64,000 nucleotides of DNA from Actinomycetes bacterium (GCA_021828475.1 JAJZIY010000001.1:101715-165714), one strand, 5' to 3'; positions 53,364 through 62,716 are shown, counted from the first letter of the stretch. Numbers and translations are program-made. Notes: generated by a model not told the origin, from the sequence alone.

Positions 53364-55358
53364 TCAGGCTTCCAGGTAGACGAGGGCCACCTCGTAAGGG
53401 CCGAGCGAGAGCTTGTCGACCTCGGTGAGGCGCGCCCCGCCGTCGTCGGCGTCGTAACCGGGCAAGGCGAGCAGGGCTCGGCCCTCGCTGGTGGACAGCG
53501 CCGACTCGACCCGGACAGGGGAGAGGTTGATGGCCAGGTAGCCGTCCCCGGCCTTGGTGCCGAGCCGGCCGACACTGACGAGAGGGCTGTCGGCCCGCAG
53601 GCGGCGGCCGACCCCTGCCTCCGCTGCGAGCGCCGAGTAGAGCCTCCAGGTCGGCTCCGGGTTTGCCCCCGGCCGGGCGGAGGCGAAGTGCTCGAGCGGG
53701 TAGGTGCACAGCACCATCCAGCCCGCACCGTCGGCGTTGCGCAGCAGCGCGGGGCGCCCGGAGCCGTCGACGGCCAGCACCTCGGCCGAGACTGGCTCGA
53801 CCGGCAGGTAGGAGCGGGCGTAGCCCTCGCCGCCGACCGGGAACTCGAGGCGCGTCCCGGCGGCTATGTCTCCGAGGGCGCTCACGAAGACGAGCTCGAT
53901 GCTGTCCTGGTGGACAGCGTCCGCCATCCCGTAACGAAGCTTGTGGGTGACCCCGAACATCTGGTCCATCCATGGCATCCAGGGCCCGATCTGCTCGTGG
54001 CCCGAACCCGTGAAGTACGAGGCGTACACGGTGGCCCCGGCCCGCGCCCGGGCCAGGAGGGTCTGTGCGCCGCCGGTCGTGGTCATCTTGGCGCACGGGA
54101 GCAGGTAGAGCCTGGGCCCGTCAGGCTCCGGCAGTTCGACACCCAGTCCGTCGCCGGCCGGGGGTCGGAAGTCGCGCTCCCAGGTCAGGCTGACGGGCAG
54201 GTCGGCTTCGCGGGCGGCGACGTAGGCCTGGAAGAGATGGGGGCGGATGTCCGAGCGTGAGTACCTCGACCAGGACGCCTCGGCGCGCTCGAGGTGCTCG
54301 GGCACGACGATGGCGACCTCGGCCGCCGGCCGGTCGAACCCGGCCCGGGCGAGGTGGTGCACGAGCTTGGAGAAGCGGGCCACCTCGAGGGCCTGCGGCT
54401 TGGGCCTGCCGGCGTGGTCGGTGATGCCGAAGTGCATCTCGAAGGGGTGGTGGCGGTATGGGTCCTGGGACGCCAGAGCGTCGTAGTCGCAGTTGTTCCA
54501 AGCCATCCAGCCCCTGGCCCCGGCCAGGAGGGAGGAGTGGAGCACCTGGCGGTAGTAGTGCGCCGCCTGCTCGCCGGACGCCATGTCCGAGGACAGCCCG
54601 AACTCCTCGAGCACGACGGGCTTGCCAGCCACGGCGGCCAGTTCGCACGCGAACGCCGCTGCCAGCATCTGGCGCACGGGGTCGTCCGAAGCGAGGTACA
54701 CGTGGGGGCCCACGAAGTCGACGGCTCCGGCCAGACGCCTCAAGGAGAAACCGTTGTCGTTGCCGGTCGTCTCGACCCCCCACGCCCCGTCACCCGTGCT
54801 CACGGGCTGCTTGGCGCCCGCGGAGCGCAGGGCCTGGACGAGCAGGCGGGCCCAGGCCGTCACCGAAGGCTCGTCGCCGCCCCGGCCGTACAGGGGCATC
54901 TCGTTGGAGAGCAGCCAGCCGGCGATGGCGGGATGCTCCGCGACACGCTCGGCGACGGCGGCGACGTACCAGGCCTGCTGGCCCACCAGCCACACGTCCC
55001 GGTAGAGGTCGCGACCGTCGCGCCACGCCGGGTCCCAGTTCTCCCCGGACATGTGGCCCACGATGAAAGTCGGCACCGTCCACATCCCGGCCTGGCGGTG
55101 CAGGTCGAGGAAGTCTACGAAGCGCTCCATGACCTCCTCGTCGAGGGTCTCCGGGGCAGGCATGAAGTCCGGCCAGTAGCAGAACGAGCGCGTGAGCGTG
55201 CAGCCGTGCTCAGCGAGCACCGCCAGTTCTTGGCGGACCACCTCGCCGTCGTAGCGAGCCCACATCCGTGGGCCCCCGGCGCGGGACCAGAAGTTGGCCC
55301 CGATCCACACCGCAGGTTGAGCGGGCCAGGGTCTTGGGTCGTTCGCAGATGTCGCCAT
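53364..55358 (-). CDS. Glycoside hydrolase (GH5-like cellulase/mannanase superfamily)
   Basis: 664 residues from the ATG at 55358; the reading frame stays open 600 bp upstream but those codons overlap the facing DUF3040 gene and are not used. TIM barrel: the acid/base Glu153 in WLLSNEMPLYG and the nucleophile Glu252 in GKPVVLEEFG are spaced as in clan GH-A enzymes. The second half (VAIVVPEHLERAEA, LYLLPCAKMTTTGGAQTLLA, ATVYASYFTGSG) resembles the trimerisation/beta-sandwich part of GH42-type galactosidases. No signal peptide, so it probably acts in the cytoplasm on imported oligosaccharides. Specificity is unknown. A palindrome 118 bp upstream shares half-sites with the sugar kinase operator. 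Confidence 0.82.
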   Translation of the reverse strand: MATSANDPRPWPAQPAVWIGANFWSRAGGPRMWARYDGEVVRQELAVLAEHGCTLTRSFCYWPDFMPAPETLDEEVMERFVDFLDLHRQAGMWTVPTFIVGHMSGENWDPAWRDGRDLYRDVWLVGQQAWYVAAVAERVAEHPAIAGWLLSNEMPLYGRGGDEPSVTAWARLLVQALRSAGAKQPVSTGDGAWGVETTGNDNGFSLRRLAGAVDFVGPHVYLASDDPVRQMLAAAFACELAAVAGKPVVLEEFGLSSDMASGEQAAHYYRQVLHSSLLAGARGWMAWNNCDYDALASQDPYRHHPFEMHFGITDHAGRPKPQALEVARFSKLVHHLARAGFDRPAAEVAIVVPEHLERAEASWSRYSRSDIRPHLFQAYVAAREADLPVSLTWERDFRPPAGDGLGVELPEPDGPRLYLLPCAKMTTTGGAQTLLARARAGATVYASYFTGSGHEQIGPWMPWMDQMFGVTHKLRYGMADAVHQDSIELVFVSALGDIAAGTRLEFPVGGEGYARSYLPVEPVSAEVLAVDGSGRPALLRNADGAGWMVLCTYPLEHFASARPGANPEPTWRLYSALAAEAGVGRRLRADSPLVSVGRLGTKAGDGYLAINLSPVRVESALSTSEGRALLALPGYDADDGGARLTEVDKLSLGPYEVALVYLEA

Positions 55359-55697
55359 CGGCTCTCCCAGGTGCGTCCGCCCGGGCAGTCCGGGCTGTCG
55401 CGGGTCACAATAGCCGCCTTGTCTGGTGGCACGGCTACTCCGACGGGCGGCAGGCCGACTGTGCAGGAGGTCCATTGACATCGATGTCAGGCAACCGCCG
55501 TCCACCTTCACGTCGCGTCGCTCGAGCGCAGCCGGCACGAGCGCCGTCCGGGCAGGCGACGGTGCGCCGTGCCACCGGAGGCGACCCGAAATCCGCCGGA
55601 GCCCGGTGTAGCTTGGGTACACCGGGTAGACCGCGCGAGTGCCAGAGATATGGATGTCCGCTCTCAACTGACAGACGGCACGGAGGTGCAGTAGGAA
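55359..55697. other. Divergent intergenic region with palindrome
   Basis: About 340 bp between the glycoside hydrolase (minus) and DUF3040 (plus) starts. It holds the 14-bp palindrome at 55476-55489 and TTGACA at 55475-55480, a -35-like hexamer overlapping it. An open frame on the minus strand across this region lacks similarity and a start and is judged non-coding. Confidence 0.5.
55476..55489. promoter_or_regulatory. 14-bp palindrome upstream of glycoside hydrolase
   Basis: TGACATCGATGTCA, perfect palindrome, 118 bp upstream of the glycoside hydrolase start. Its half-sites TGACA/TGTCA equal those of the sugar kinase palindrome at 46851-46864. The pattern fits LacI-family operators, which often have a central CG. 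Confidence 0.6.
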
Positions 55698-56102
55698 GTG
55701 CCGCTCTCGGAACACGAACAGCGCATGCTGCGCCAGATCGAGCGACAGTTCGAGCATGAGCACGGCCTTGCCCGGGCGTTGCGTACGCCTGTCGACCCGC
55801 ACAACGCGCTTCGTACGGCAAAGCGCGCTGCCCTCGGCTTCCTCGTCGGCCTGATATGCCTGCTCGTGTCGTTCGCCTCGTCGTGGCTGGTTGGCGTGGT
55901 CGGCTTCCTGACCATGCTCGTCTCCACGGTGAAGCTCGTACAGAGCGTCCGCCGGCTGCTGGAGGACCACTGGTTGCGTGCCGCCATGCGCCGTGAGGGC
56001 GTGGAGGACGTCGTCCCCCCCGACGCGACGCTGTGGCAGGCCCTCGCCCAGTGGCGTGCCGGCCGCCGGCGCCGGCCGCCGGCGCCTCCGCGTTCCGGCT
56101 GA
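55698..56102 (+). CDS. DUF3040 small membrane protein
   Basis: 134 residues from a GTG. The N-terminus PLSEHEQRMLRQIERQFEHE is the DUF3040 signature, followed by two membrane helices (about 45-65 and 70-90) and a basic, Arg/Pro-rich tail. This family is common in actinobacteria and of unknown function; in several genomes it sits near cell-division genes, which is not the case here. Confidence 0.85.
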   Translation: MPLSEHEQRMLRQIERQFEHEHGLARALRTPVDPHNALRTAKRAALGFLVGLICLLVSFASSWLVGVVGFLTMLVSTVKLVQSVRRLLEDHWLRAAMRREGVEDVVPPDATLWQALAQWRAGRRRRPPAPPRSG

Positions 56103-56120
56103 GCACGGGGCGCGTCCGCC

Positions 56121-56157
56121 CCGGTAGCCCTCGGGCGCCGGGCTGTCCGGCTACCGG
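56121..56157. terminator. Hairpin after the DUF3040 gene
   Basis: CCGGTAGCC (56121-56129) pairs exactly with GGCTACCGG (56149-56157) around a 19-nt GC-rich loop, 18 bases past the DUF3040 stop. Confidence 0.4.
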
Positions 56158-56224
56158 CGTCTGGCGCGTACCGCTCGGCGCCGGAGGGCGGGGCCCGTTG
56201 CGGCCGGCCGACGACGGCTAGGTT

Positions 56225-56752
56225 GTGCAGGTGAAGATCTACGTCCTGCTGGCGGAGCGCGGCACGCAGAGCCCGCCGACGGGGACGGTCAACCTGCTCA
56301 ACGTCGGCTGGGCCGTGACTCAACTGCGGCGCCCGATCACGCCGGGCCCAGGAGCCATGGCCGTGCCCCTGGTGACCGGGCCGCAGACGGTCGTGGTGTT
56401 CCTCGAGGCCGAGCTGGCGATGTGCAACCGTCCCCACCTGCTCGAGATCGAGTTGGTGGACGACGACGGCAGCGTCGTGTCGGTGCCCGGTCCGCTCGGG
56501 CCCCAAGCGGTGCGCCTGGAGCAGCAGATCATCGTGCCGAGCCCGGCCGGTGTGCCCACAGGGTTCCCCGGGAGGGCCTCGGCGATGATGGAGCTCCCCG
56601 TCGGGCTTGCGTTGGCGCCCGGCATCTACCGCTGGCAGGTCAAGCTCGGCGGGCGCACGAGCGATGACTGGTCGGCCCACATGTACGTGGCAGCGCCCCC
56701 GCAACCGCCCACCTTCGGCTTCCCGCCGGCGCAGGGCAGCGAGACGGCCTGA
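56225..56752 (+). CDS. DUF6941-like conserved protein
   Basis: 175 residues; GTG at 56225 or 56231. Short beta-rich protein: NLLNVGWAVTQLRR, VVVFLEAELAMCNRPHLLEI, LVDDDGSVVSV, and later ELPVGLALAPGIYRWQVKL, the strand pattern of a small beta-sandwich seen in actinobacterial proteins of the DUF6941 type. No signal peptide or catalytic residues are visible. Function unknown. The stop is 10 bases from the end of the convergent transglutaminase gene. Confidence 0.6.
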   Translation: MQVKIYVLLAERGTQSPPTGTVNLLNVGWAVTQLRRPITPGPGAMAVPLVTGPQTVVVFLEAELAMCNRPHLLEIELVDDDGSVVSVPGPLGPQAVRLEQQIIVPSPAGVPTGFPGRASAMMELPVGLALAPGIYRWQVKLGGRTSDDWSAHMYVAAPPQPPTFGFPPAQGSETA

Positions 56753-56762
56753 GCCCGCGGGG

Positions 56763-59168
56763 CTAGCCCGGCTCGGACCAACCCGACCGAGGGTCGAGCG
56801 CGCCCGCCAGGCGCCGGTGGGCGGGGGTCAGCAGGCGAGCAAGGTGCCGGATCTGCGACGCCCACGCGCCGGCCCGCGCCAGCTGCGCCTCGGCGATGTC
56901 GCCAGGCCCGTAGGCGGCCGCGTTGACCAGCTCGGCCAGCCCCTCCAGTTGGTCCGAGACGGACAGCGGGCGAGCGGCTGCGTCGAGCGCTCTACCGGCA
57001 CGGGCAGCCCATTCGGAAGGCGATTCGGCCGGCATGGCGCGCAGGCCGAGCGCCGCCAGCTCGTCGCCTACCTGTGCCCACAAGAGCAGGGTCAGCCGGG
57101 CGGCGCCGGAGCGGACATCGCCCCCCTGGCCCGGGCAGCCTTCCAGCCCGAGCCGCCGGAGCCTGCGCCGGTGGCGCCGGTGCCGCCCGGCCCGGTTGAG
57201 TGCCCACAGGCCTGTTGGGACTACCGACAGCAGGCACAGCCACCAGGGGGACGGTCCCCCCCGGGCACCCGTCACCCTTCTCGCGCCATGGTGAGGCAGA
57301 GGTGGCGTGGAGCCGTCGGGCCGTTGGCCGGGAGCCGGGTGACGCCGGCGCGTGACCGGTGGCGCCGAGCCCGCGCCGGGGCCGCCCAGCGTGGCGGTCG
57401 CGGGCGGGGACTGCGCTCCCGTGCCGAGCGCCAGCCCGGTGTACCCGGTGGCCGCAGGGATGGAGAAGGACGGGGTCGGCTCGAACGGGACCCACCCGAG
57501 CGCGGGGAACCAGACCTCGGGCCAGGCGTGGGCGTCGCCGTCGACGACCTGCCAGAGGTGGGGCGCCACCTCCGTGCCGGTAGCGAAGCCGACGGCGACG
57601 CGTGCCGGGAGCCCGGCGGCACGGGCCAGCACGGCGAAGGCGCCTGCGTACTGCTGGCAGTAACCGGCGTGGGTGTAGAAGAGGAAGTTGACCAGCGCGC
57701 TGGAGGACGGCCCGGCCGGTGGCTCGAGGGTGTAGCTGAAGGGTGGCCGGTGGAAGTAGTCCTGGAGAGCGAGCGCCTTCGCGTACTCGTTCGTCCCGGC
57801 CCCGGCCAGGTCCCGCGCCAGCGCGGCAACCGCCGGGGACAGGGCCGGGAGCTGCAGGTACCGTTTCATCGACGCGGTGTCAGCCGCGTCGAGGGGCGGT
57901 GCCGAACTGAGCGTTGCCGGGGACAGCAGGGCGAGCTGCTCGCTCGCGGTCACCTGGTAGCGCTGCCCGTCCGCTGTCGGTGTCGCAGTGAGCAGGCTGC
58001 CCGAGGCGGGGTCGTAGCTGACGCCGGCGGTGGTGCTCACCGATTCGGGCTGGAAGGCGACCGGCAGCCAAGGGGACCCGAGCGCCTGGACCTGGAACGA
58101 CTCGCGGACCTGGCGCGCGCCGGGCCGGGCCACCACGCCGGGCAGGCGCCCCTGCACGCTCGAGTACGACCCGGACGCCTCCCAGGACGTGCCGTTGAAG
58201 TTGTCGAGACTTGTCAGGCGCCAGTAGGAGGCGGCAGAGCTGCGTACCCGGAAGACGGGTGTCTTCGTGCGCTCGATGAGGTCGGCCTGCATGCTCACCA
58301 GAGGGCTGGGTGTGAGCCTGACGCCCCGGGGGCCGTGCGAGCGCCAGCCCACCGGGCCGGTGCCGTCCCGGCCGAGCAGCGGTACGGAGCCGAGGGCAGC
58401 CACCGCCGCCAGAGCGCAGAAGGCGGCGCCACGGCCGTAGGGGTACTGCGTGCGGGCGGCGGGCGCGCCCGACGCGGTGCCGGAGGACCCGTCGGGCACC
58501 AGCGCAGCAGGAGCAGGAAAGGCGGAGGTCGGTCTGCCCGGCGACAGCCGGCGGCCACTGCTGCAGGCGAGCGAGTGCTGCAGCGCAACGAAGGCGGCAG
58601 CGGAGAATACGAAGAAGGGGACCACCCAGTAACGCTGCGTCCCGGTGCCCAGAGCGCAGGCGGTGGCGAAGAGCGCCACGGGTGGCCCGATTGCACCGGC
58701 GGGATGCCGGCGGGCGGCCAGCGAGTCCGTGGCCAGGGCGACCACGCCTCCGCCCCAGGCCGTCCAGAGCACGAAACCGGGCGTGGCGGGCACCGGCGCC
58801 ACGCTCCCGGCGAACTGGTGGAGCACCTGCGACGAGAGCGAGGACAGCCGAGCCACGCTTGTGGCCAGGGGCAGACCGGCTTGCAGCGCACCGGGAGCGA
58901 GGACGGCTGACGCCGTCCACCAACCGGCGAACGCGGCGCACAGCAGCACCGCCGGCAGGGGTAGGCGCAGGCGGCGGGCCGCATGGGCGGCGAGGACGAC
59001 GGCGGCACTGGTCAGGGCGAAAGGTGCGAACCACCGCCCGGTGGTGTACACGCCGGCGAACCCGGCGCCGGCCGCCACGACGACGCCCCACGTCCCCAGT
59101 GCGACGGCGGCGCGACCCCCTGCTGGGCCGTCGCCAGGCCTGCGGACCGCAGGGCGGGACGTTGTCAC
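56763..59168 (-). CDS. Transglutaminase-like membrane protein (TgpA family)
   Basis: 801 residues; the GTG at 59168 overlaps the DUF58 stop (GTGA). About six membrane helices in the first 220 residues, then an extracytoplasmic domain with the transglutaminase core: AGYCQQYAGAFAVLARAAGL near residue 505 (Cys), DAHAWPEVWFPALGWV near 545 (His), and PFEPTPSF (Asp is replaced by Glu-Pro context as in the family). One more helix near 645 and a cytoplasmic DUF4129-like tail. It belongs with DUF58 and MoxR ATPases; the substrate is probably an envelope protein. Confidence 0.9.
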   Translation of the reverse strand: MTTSRPAVRRPGDGPAGGRAAVALGTWGVVVAAGAGFAGVYTTGRWFAPFALTSAAVVLAAHAARRLRLPLPAVLLCAAFAGWWTASAVLAPGALQAGLPLATSVARLSSLSSQVLHQFAGSVAPVPATPGFVLWTAWGGGVVALATDSLAARRHPAGAIGPPVALFATACALGTGTQRYWVVPFFVFSAAAFVALQHSLACSSGRRLSPGRPTSAFPAPAALVPDGSSGTASGAPAARTQYPYGRGAAFCALAAVAALGSVPLLGRDGTGPVGWRSHGPRGVRLTPSPLVSMQADLIERTKTPVFRVRSSAASYWRLTSLDNFNGTSWEASGSYSSVQGRLPGVVARPGARQVRESFQVQALGSPWLPVAFQPESVSTTAGVSYDPASGSLLTATPTADGQRYQVTASEQLALLSPATLSSAPPLDAADTASMKRYLQLPALSPAVAALARDLAGAGTNEYAKALALQDYFHRPPFSYTLEPPAGPSSSALVNFLFYTHAGYCQQYAGAFAVLARAAGLPARVAVGFATGTEVAPHLWQVVDGDAHAWPEVWFPALGWVPFEPTPSFSIPAATGYTGLALGTGAQSPPATATLGGPGAGSAPPVTRRRHPAPGQRPDGSTPPLPHHGARRVTGARGGPSPWWLCLLSVVPTGLWALNRAGRHRRHRRRLRRLGLEGCPGQGGDVRSGAARLTLLLWAQVGDELAALGLRAMPAESPSEWAARAGRALDAAARPLSVSDQLEGLAELVNAAAYGPGDIAEAQLARAGAWASQIRHLARLLTPAHRRLAGALDPRSGWSEPG

Positions 59169-60598
59169 GACCAGTCCCTGCGGTACGGCAGCGGACGGCT
59201 GCGCTCTGCGGTCACGCCGGACGGTGGGGCGACGGGCGGCGTGGTGCCCTTGCAGGCACTGTCGCCGCCGAAAACCTTGCCGCCGCCCCCTGCGCGCAGA
59301 CCGACCCGCGCCAGCGGCCACGGGCGCGACGCGGCCAGAGCGGCCCAGGCGGCAGGCAGGTCGGCACCGGCCCACAGCACCGCTACAGCCGTGCCGGTCC
59401 GAGCGATCGTCACGGCGCCCAGTGGCGTAGCCCCGGGGGGCTTCTGGCAGGCGGCGATCACGACGACGCTGCAGTTGTCGACGGGAAAGGTCGATGCCAG
59501 CTCGGCTCCGGCCTCCGCCGTGGGCGCGACGACCATGAGCAGCTCGGCTGCGGGGGCAGGCAGCACCGGCCGGGCCGTGCCCGGACCGTGGGGGGCCCAG
59601 CCGGGGGTGCCCGGCACAAGGGCCGTGGCACCCTCGTGCAGCTCGGCCGCTGCGAGGACGTCGTAGAGGATCCCGGGAGGCACGGGGGCGGGGGACGGGC
59701 CTTCGACCCGGCCCGCTGTGGTGGCCAGCACGACGCTGGCCAGGGGTGCGCGCAGGAGCGCCGTCACGACGCTGGCGGCGGCCTCGGCGCACGCGTCGAG
59801 GGTCCCCGGGTAGTGATGGCCCTCCCCGAGGTCGACCAGGACCATTGCGGGAGGGGTCTTGGAGGCGACATCCTGGCGTACGCTCAGGCGGTCCCGTTTG
59901 GCGGTCAGCTTCCAGTGCACCCGGCGCATGTCGTCCCCGGGCTGGTAGTCACGCCAGCCGTCGAGCTCGTCTGTTGGCGCGGTGCCGGGGCGCGGCGAGG
60001 CGCCCGCCTGTGCACCGTCGCGCGCCCTGGGTAGAGGACGTAGTCGCACGATGCGGGGATGGACGGCGAAGCCGGCGGCCGCGGCGGCCGACCACCGGCG
60101 CTCGAAGAGGCCAAGAGGGTCTGTCAGGCGGGCTCCGACAGGCCCGACGCTCCACAGGCCGCGTTCCTCGGTCGGCATGCGCAGCCTGGCCGACGCCTGC
60201 TCCCCCGGGGCCAGCGGGGGGGCGGTCAGGACCGCGTCGGCGGCCAGGACAGCGTCGGTGGGCGACCTGGAGCCGGCACAGGCCTGCCGAGCGACGGGCA
60301 CCTCGAGCGACAGCGGCGGCGTGGCCCGCGCTCCCAGGTTCAACAGCCCGACGCTCGCCTGCACGTGCGTACCCTGCGACGCCCTTCCCGGGGCGACGAG
60401 CAGCTGGGCGGCCAGGGTCAGGCGCTGGCGTCGGGCCCAAACCGCCGCTGCTGCGAGAGCCACGAGAGCCGAGAACGCCAGCGCGTACAGCTCGTCGAGG
60501 CCTACCAGCGCCCCCAGGACGGCCAGGGCCATGGCGCCGGTGCCCACGTACCAGCCCCGGGCAGTGGCCCTGACCCTCCCGGCAGCCATTGCGGGCAC
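59165..60598 (-). CDS. DUF58 domain protein
   Basis: 477 residues (a second ATG three codons in is also possible). Two N-terminal membrane helices (about 15-55), a beta-sandwich region, then the DUF58 signature ELDGWRDYQPGDDMRRVHWK with KRDRLSVRQ near residue 240. DUF58 proteins resemble von Willebrand A-type domains and work with MoxR AAA+ ATPases in assembling complexes. The stop overlaps the TgpA-like start; the MoxR gene lies 28 bp upstream. Confidence 0.9.
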   Translation of the reverse strand: MPAMAAGRVRATARGWYVGTGAMALAVLGALVGLDELYALAFSALVALAAAAVWARRQRLTLAAQLLVAPGRASQGTHVQASVGLLNLGARATPPLSLEVPVARQACAGSRSPTDAVLAADAVLTAPPLAPGEQASARLRMPTEERGLWSVGPVGARLTDPLGLFERRWSAAAAAGFAVHPRIVRLRPLPRARDGAQAGASPRPGTAPTDELDGWRDYQPGDDMRRVHWKLTAKRDRLSVRQDVASKTPPAMVLVDLGEGHHYPGTLDACAEAAASVVTALLRAPLASVVLATTAGRVEGPSPAPVPPGILYDVLAAAELHEGATALVPGTPGWAPHGPGTARPVLPAPAAELLMVVAPTAEAGAELASTFPVDNCSVVVIAACQKPPGATPLGAVTIARTGTAVAVLWAGADLPAAWAALAASRPWPLARVGLRAGGGGKVFGGDSACKGTTPPVAPPSGVTAERSRPLPYRRDWS

Positions 60599-60626
60599 CC
60601 GCCCGGGCCCTTCCGGTGCGGGGGGC

Positions 60627-61637
60627 TCAGACGTCTCCGGCCTTCCGGGGGGCCGGCAGTGGGACCGGCACCCTGCTCAGTACCTCGGCCACCACCCGGG
60701 TCGCCGAGCCGGCGCTGTACACGAGCTCGGGGGACAGGACGATGCGGTGCTCGGCCACCGCGCCGAGCAGGGCCTTGACGTCGTCGGGCACCACGTAGTC
60801 GCGCCCGTGGGAAGCGGCCAGGCATCGGGCACAACGCTGCAGGCCGAGCACCGCCCGGGGCGACAGCCCGATGAGCACGCCCGGGTGCTCCCGGGTGGCC
60901 TCGGCCAGGTCGACGAGATAGCCCTGGAGGGCTGGCGCAACGTAGACGGTGCTGGCGTAGGCGGCCATGGCCTCGGCGCGGCCCGGGCCGAAGACGGCCG
61001 CCAACTCGGGCAGGCGCCGGGTCGAGGGCTCCTCGGCCAGTATCTCCAGGGTCGAGCGCCGGTCCGGGTACCCGAGGTGCAGCTTCATGAGGAACCGGTC
61101 CAGCTCCGACACCGGCAGGGGATAGGTGCCCTCGTGCTCGACCGGGTTCTGAGTGGCGATGACGAGGAAGGGCTCGGGCAGGGTGTAGGTGTTGGCGTCC
61201 ACCGTCACCTGGCGTTCTTCCATGGCTTCGAGGAGGGCGGCCTGGGTCTTGGGGGAGGCGCGGTTGATCTCGTCGGCAAGCAACACGTTGACGAACACGG
61301 CACCCGGCCTGAAGACGAAGTCGTTGGCCGCCCGGTCGAAGACGCTGGCACCCGTCACGTCCGAGGGGAGCAGGTCCGGGGTGAACTGGGCGCGGCCCCA
61401 GGAAAGCCCGAGAGCCCGGGCGATGGACTTGGCCAGGCTGGTCTTGCCGACGCCTGGGACGTCCTCCACGAGGAGGTGCCCCCCGGCCAGCAGGCACACG
61501 AGGGCGAGCCGCACCTGCTCGGGCTTGCCCCTGATGACGCTGCACACCTGCGAGTGCACGGCCGAGAAGTCCCGGGCGAACTCCTGTGGCCCACCGACGG
61601 CGTCCTGCACCGGCGCCACGGCGCTCAGTTCGCTCAC
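60627..61637 (-). CDS. MoxR-family AAA+ ATPase
   Basis: 336 residues from the GTG at 61637; the frame stays open far upstream but that part lacks family similarity. Walker A LVEDVPGVGKTSLAKS near residue 60, Walker B VLLADEINRASPKTQAALLE near 125, sensor 1 VIATQNPVEHEGTYPLPVSE. It probably acts as a chaperone-like ATPase on the DUF58 and TgpA-like partners. The three genes form one operon (moxR-DUF58-tgpA). Confidence 0.93.
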   Translation of the reverse strand: MSELSAVAPVQDAVGGPQEFARDFSAVHSQVCSVIRGKPEQVRLALVCLLAGGHLLVEDVPGVGKTSLAKSIARALGLSWGRAQFTPDLLPSDVTGASVFDRAANDFVFRPGAVFVNVLLADEINRASPKTQAALLEAMEERQVTVDANTYTLPEPFLVIATQNPVEHEGTYPLPVSELDRFLMKLHLGYPDRRSTLEILAEEPSTRRLPELAAVFGPGRAEAMAAYASTVYVAPALQGYLVDLAEATREHPGVLIGLSPRAVLGLQRCARCLAASHGRDYVVPDDVKALLGAVAEHRIVLSPELVYSAGSATRVVAEVLSRVPVPLPAPRKAGDV

Positions 61638-61738
61638 CCGTGCGAGAGTACCGGGAGTTGGCGCGCACAGGTTGCACCAGCGTGGCCCCGACGTCGGGCT
61701 CTTGGCCGAGCAGCCCTCCCAACGCCGGCGGGGCCACT

Positions 61739-61744
61739 TATAGT
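61739..61744 (+). promoter_or_regulatory. -10 element of a likely leaderless promoter
   Basis: TATAGT lies 7 bases before the GTG of the next gene (61752), the spacing expected when transcription begins at the start codon. No clear -35 is present, and there is no ribosome site. Confidence 0.5.
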
Positions 61745-61751
61745 GTCGGCT

Positions 61752-62066
61752 GTGAGCAGTCCGAAGGCTGTTGGCCGCTCCAGTGCCGACCGACCCCTGG
61801 GCGGTGCCGGCGGCGGCTGGTTCTCGGTGGGTGCTGCCGTCGCCGTCGCCCGCCGGCCGGACCTGTGGGCGACTGCTGCCACCACCTATGTCCGGGTGCT
61901 CCCGACTGGCTGGTGGAGGCGGGCACCCTTCGTGCCCGTGCCGTCGCGCCCTTACGCCGCCTTCCGCCGCGAGACCATGTACGGGTCTGCGGGCCGCGGC
62001 CTGGCGCCTTCCGAGGCGGTGGCGTACCTCGAATGGTGCCGCAGGGCACGCGCCATGGCGCGCTAA
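61752..62066 (+). CDS. Small conserved actinobacterial protein
   Basis: 104 residues from a GTG that is probably transcribed leaderlessly (TATAGT at 61739-61744). Conserved-looking segments are RRPDLWATAATTYVRVLP, GWWRRAPFVPVP and EAVAYLEWCRRARAM, a pattern I associate with short uncharacterised actinobacterial proteins; there is no signal peptide or catalytic motif. Function unknown. It diverges from moxR and precedes the HNH gene. Confidence 0.65.
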   Translation: MSSPKAVGRSSADRPLGGAGGGWFSVGAAVAVARRPDLWATAATTYVRVLPTGWWRRAPFVPVPSRPYAAFRRETMYGSAGRGLAPSEAVAYLEWCRRARAMAR

Positions 62067-62167
62067 GTTCTTGGTGTGCCCTCTGCGGTGACGCCAGCCG
62101 GCCGTTGCCGGCCCCTTCAGGTCCCTCTCATAGGCCGACCGGTCCCCCTCATAGAGAGGTAGACCGG

Positions 62168-62716
62168 ATGACGCGGGCGCTCGTGCTGAATGCCACCTAC
62201 GAGCCGCTCTGCGTCGTCCCAACGAGACGGGCCCTGTTGCTCGTGCTGCAGGCCAAGGCCGAGCTGCTGACCGGCACAGGGCGGGTGTTCCGTTCCGCCC
62301 GCGTGAGCCTGGACGAGCCGTCGGTCGTGCGCCTGTCCTACTTCGTGCGCGTGCCGCACCAGGCCCACGTGGCGCTGAGCCGCCGGGCCATCTTCGCCAG
62401 GGACGGGCACCGGTGCCAGTACTGCGGCGCCCAGGCGGAGAACGTCGACCACATCGTGCCGCGCTCCAAGGGCGGCCTGCATGCATGGGAAAACGTGGTG
62501 GCTGCCTGCCGGCGCTGCAACGCCCGCAAGCGTGACCACATGCTCGAGGACAGCGGGATGAAGTTGCGTCGCCCGCCCTCGGTCCCCCGGGGCCGGCAGT
62601 GGGCACTGGTCGCCCTCGGCACCGTACAGCCCGAGTGGGAGCCGTACCTGGGCATGGCACTGTCAGTGCACGCCTGGGCGGTGCCCGACGATCCCGGGGA
62701 AGCCCTGTCGGCTTGA
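62168..62716 (+). CDS. HNH endonuclease
   Basis: 182 residues from the ATG at 62168 (GAGAGG upstream). Zinc-binding CQYCGAQAENVDHIVPRSKG and CRRCNARKRDH make the HNH core (two CxxC pairs and DHIVP), near residues 85-125. The N-terminal LVLNATYEPLCVVPTRRAL and WHRRAIFARD-like (here LSRRAIFARDG) segments are those of the widespread actinobacterial HNH family with the LNA-YEPL start. It cuts nucleic acid; the biological target is unknown. The stop overlaps the next gene's TTG. Confidence 0.92.
   Translation: MTRALVLNATYEPLCVVPTRRALLLVLQAKAELLTGTGRVFRSARVSLDEPSVVRLSYFVRVPHQAHVALSRRAIFARDGHRCQYCGAQAENVDHIVPRSKGGLHAWENVVAACRRCNARKRDHMLEDSGMKLRRPPSVPRGRQWALVALGTVQPEWEPYLGMALSVHAWAVPDDPGEALSA

Noticed and set aside
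55359..55970. Upstream extension of the glycoside hydrolase frame
   Set aside because: It overlaps the DUF3040 gene on the other strand and lacks signal peptide or domain; the ATG at 55358 gives a normal barrel start.
59169..59792. Upstream extension of the transglutaminase frame
   Set aside because: It runs inside the DUF58 gene in another frame; the GTG overlapping the DUF58 stop gives a normal membrane N-terminus.
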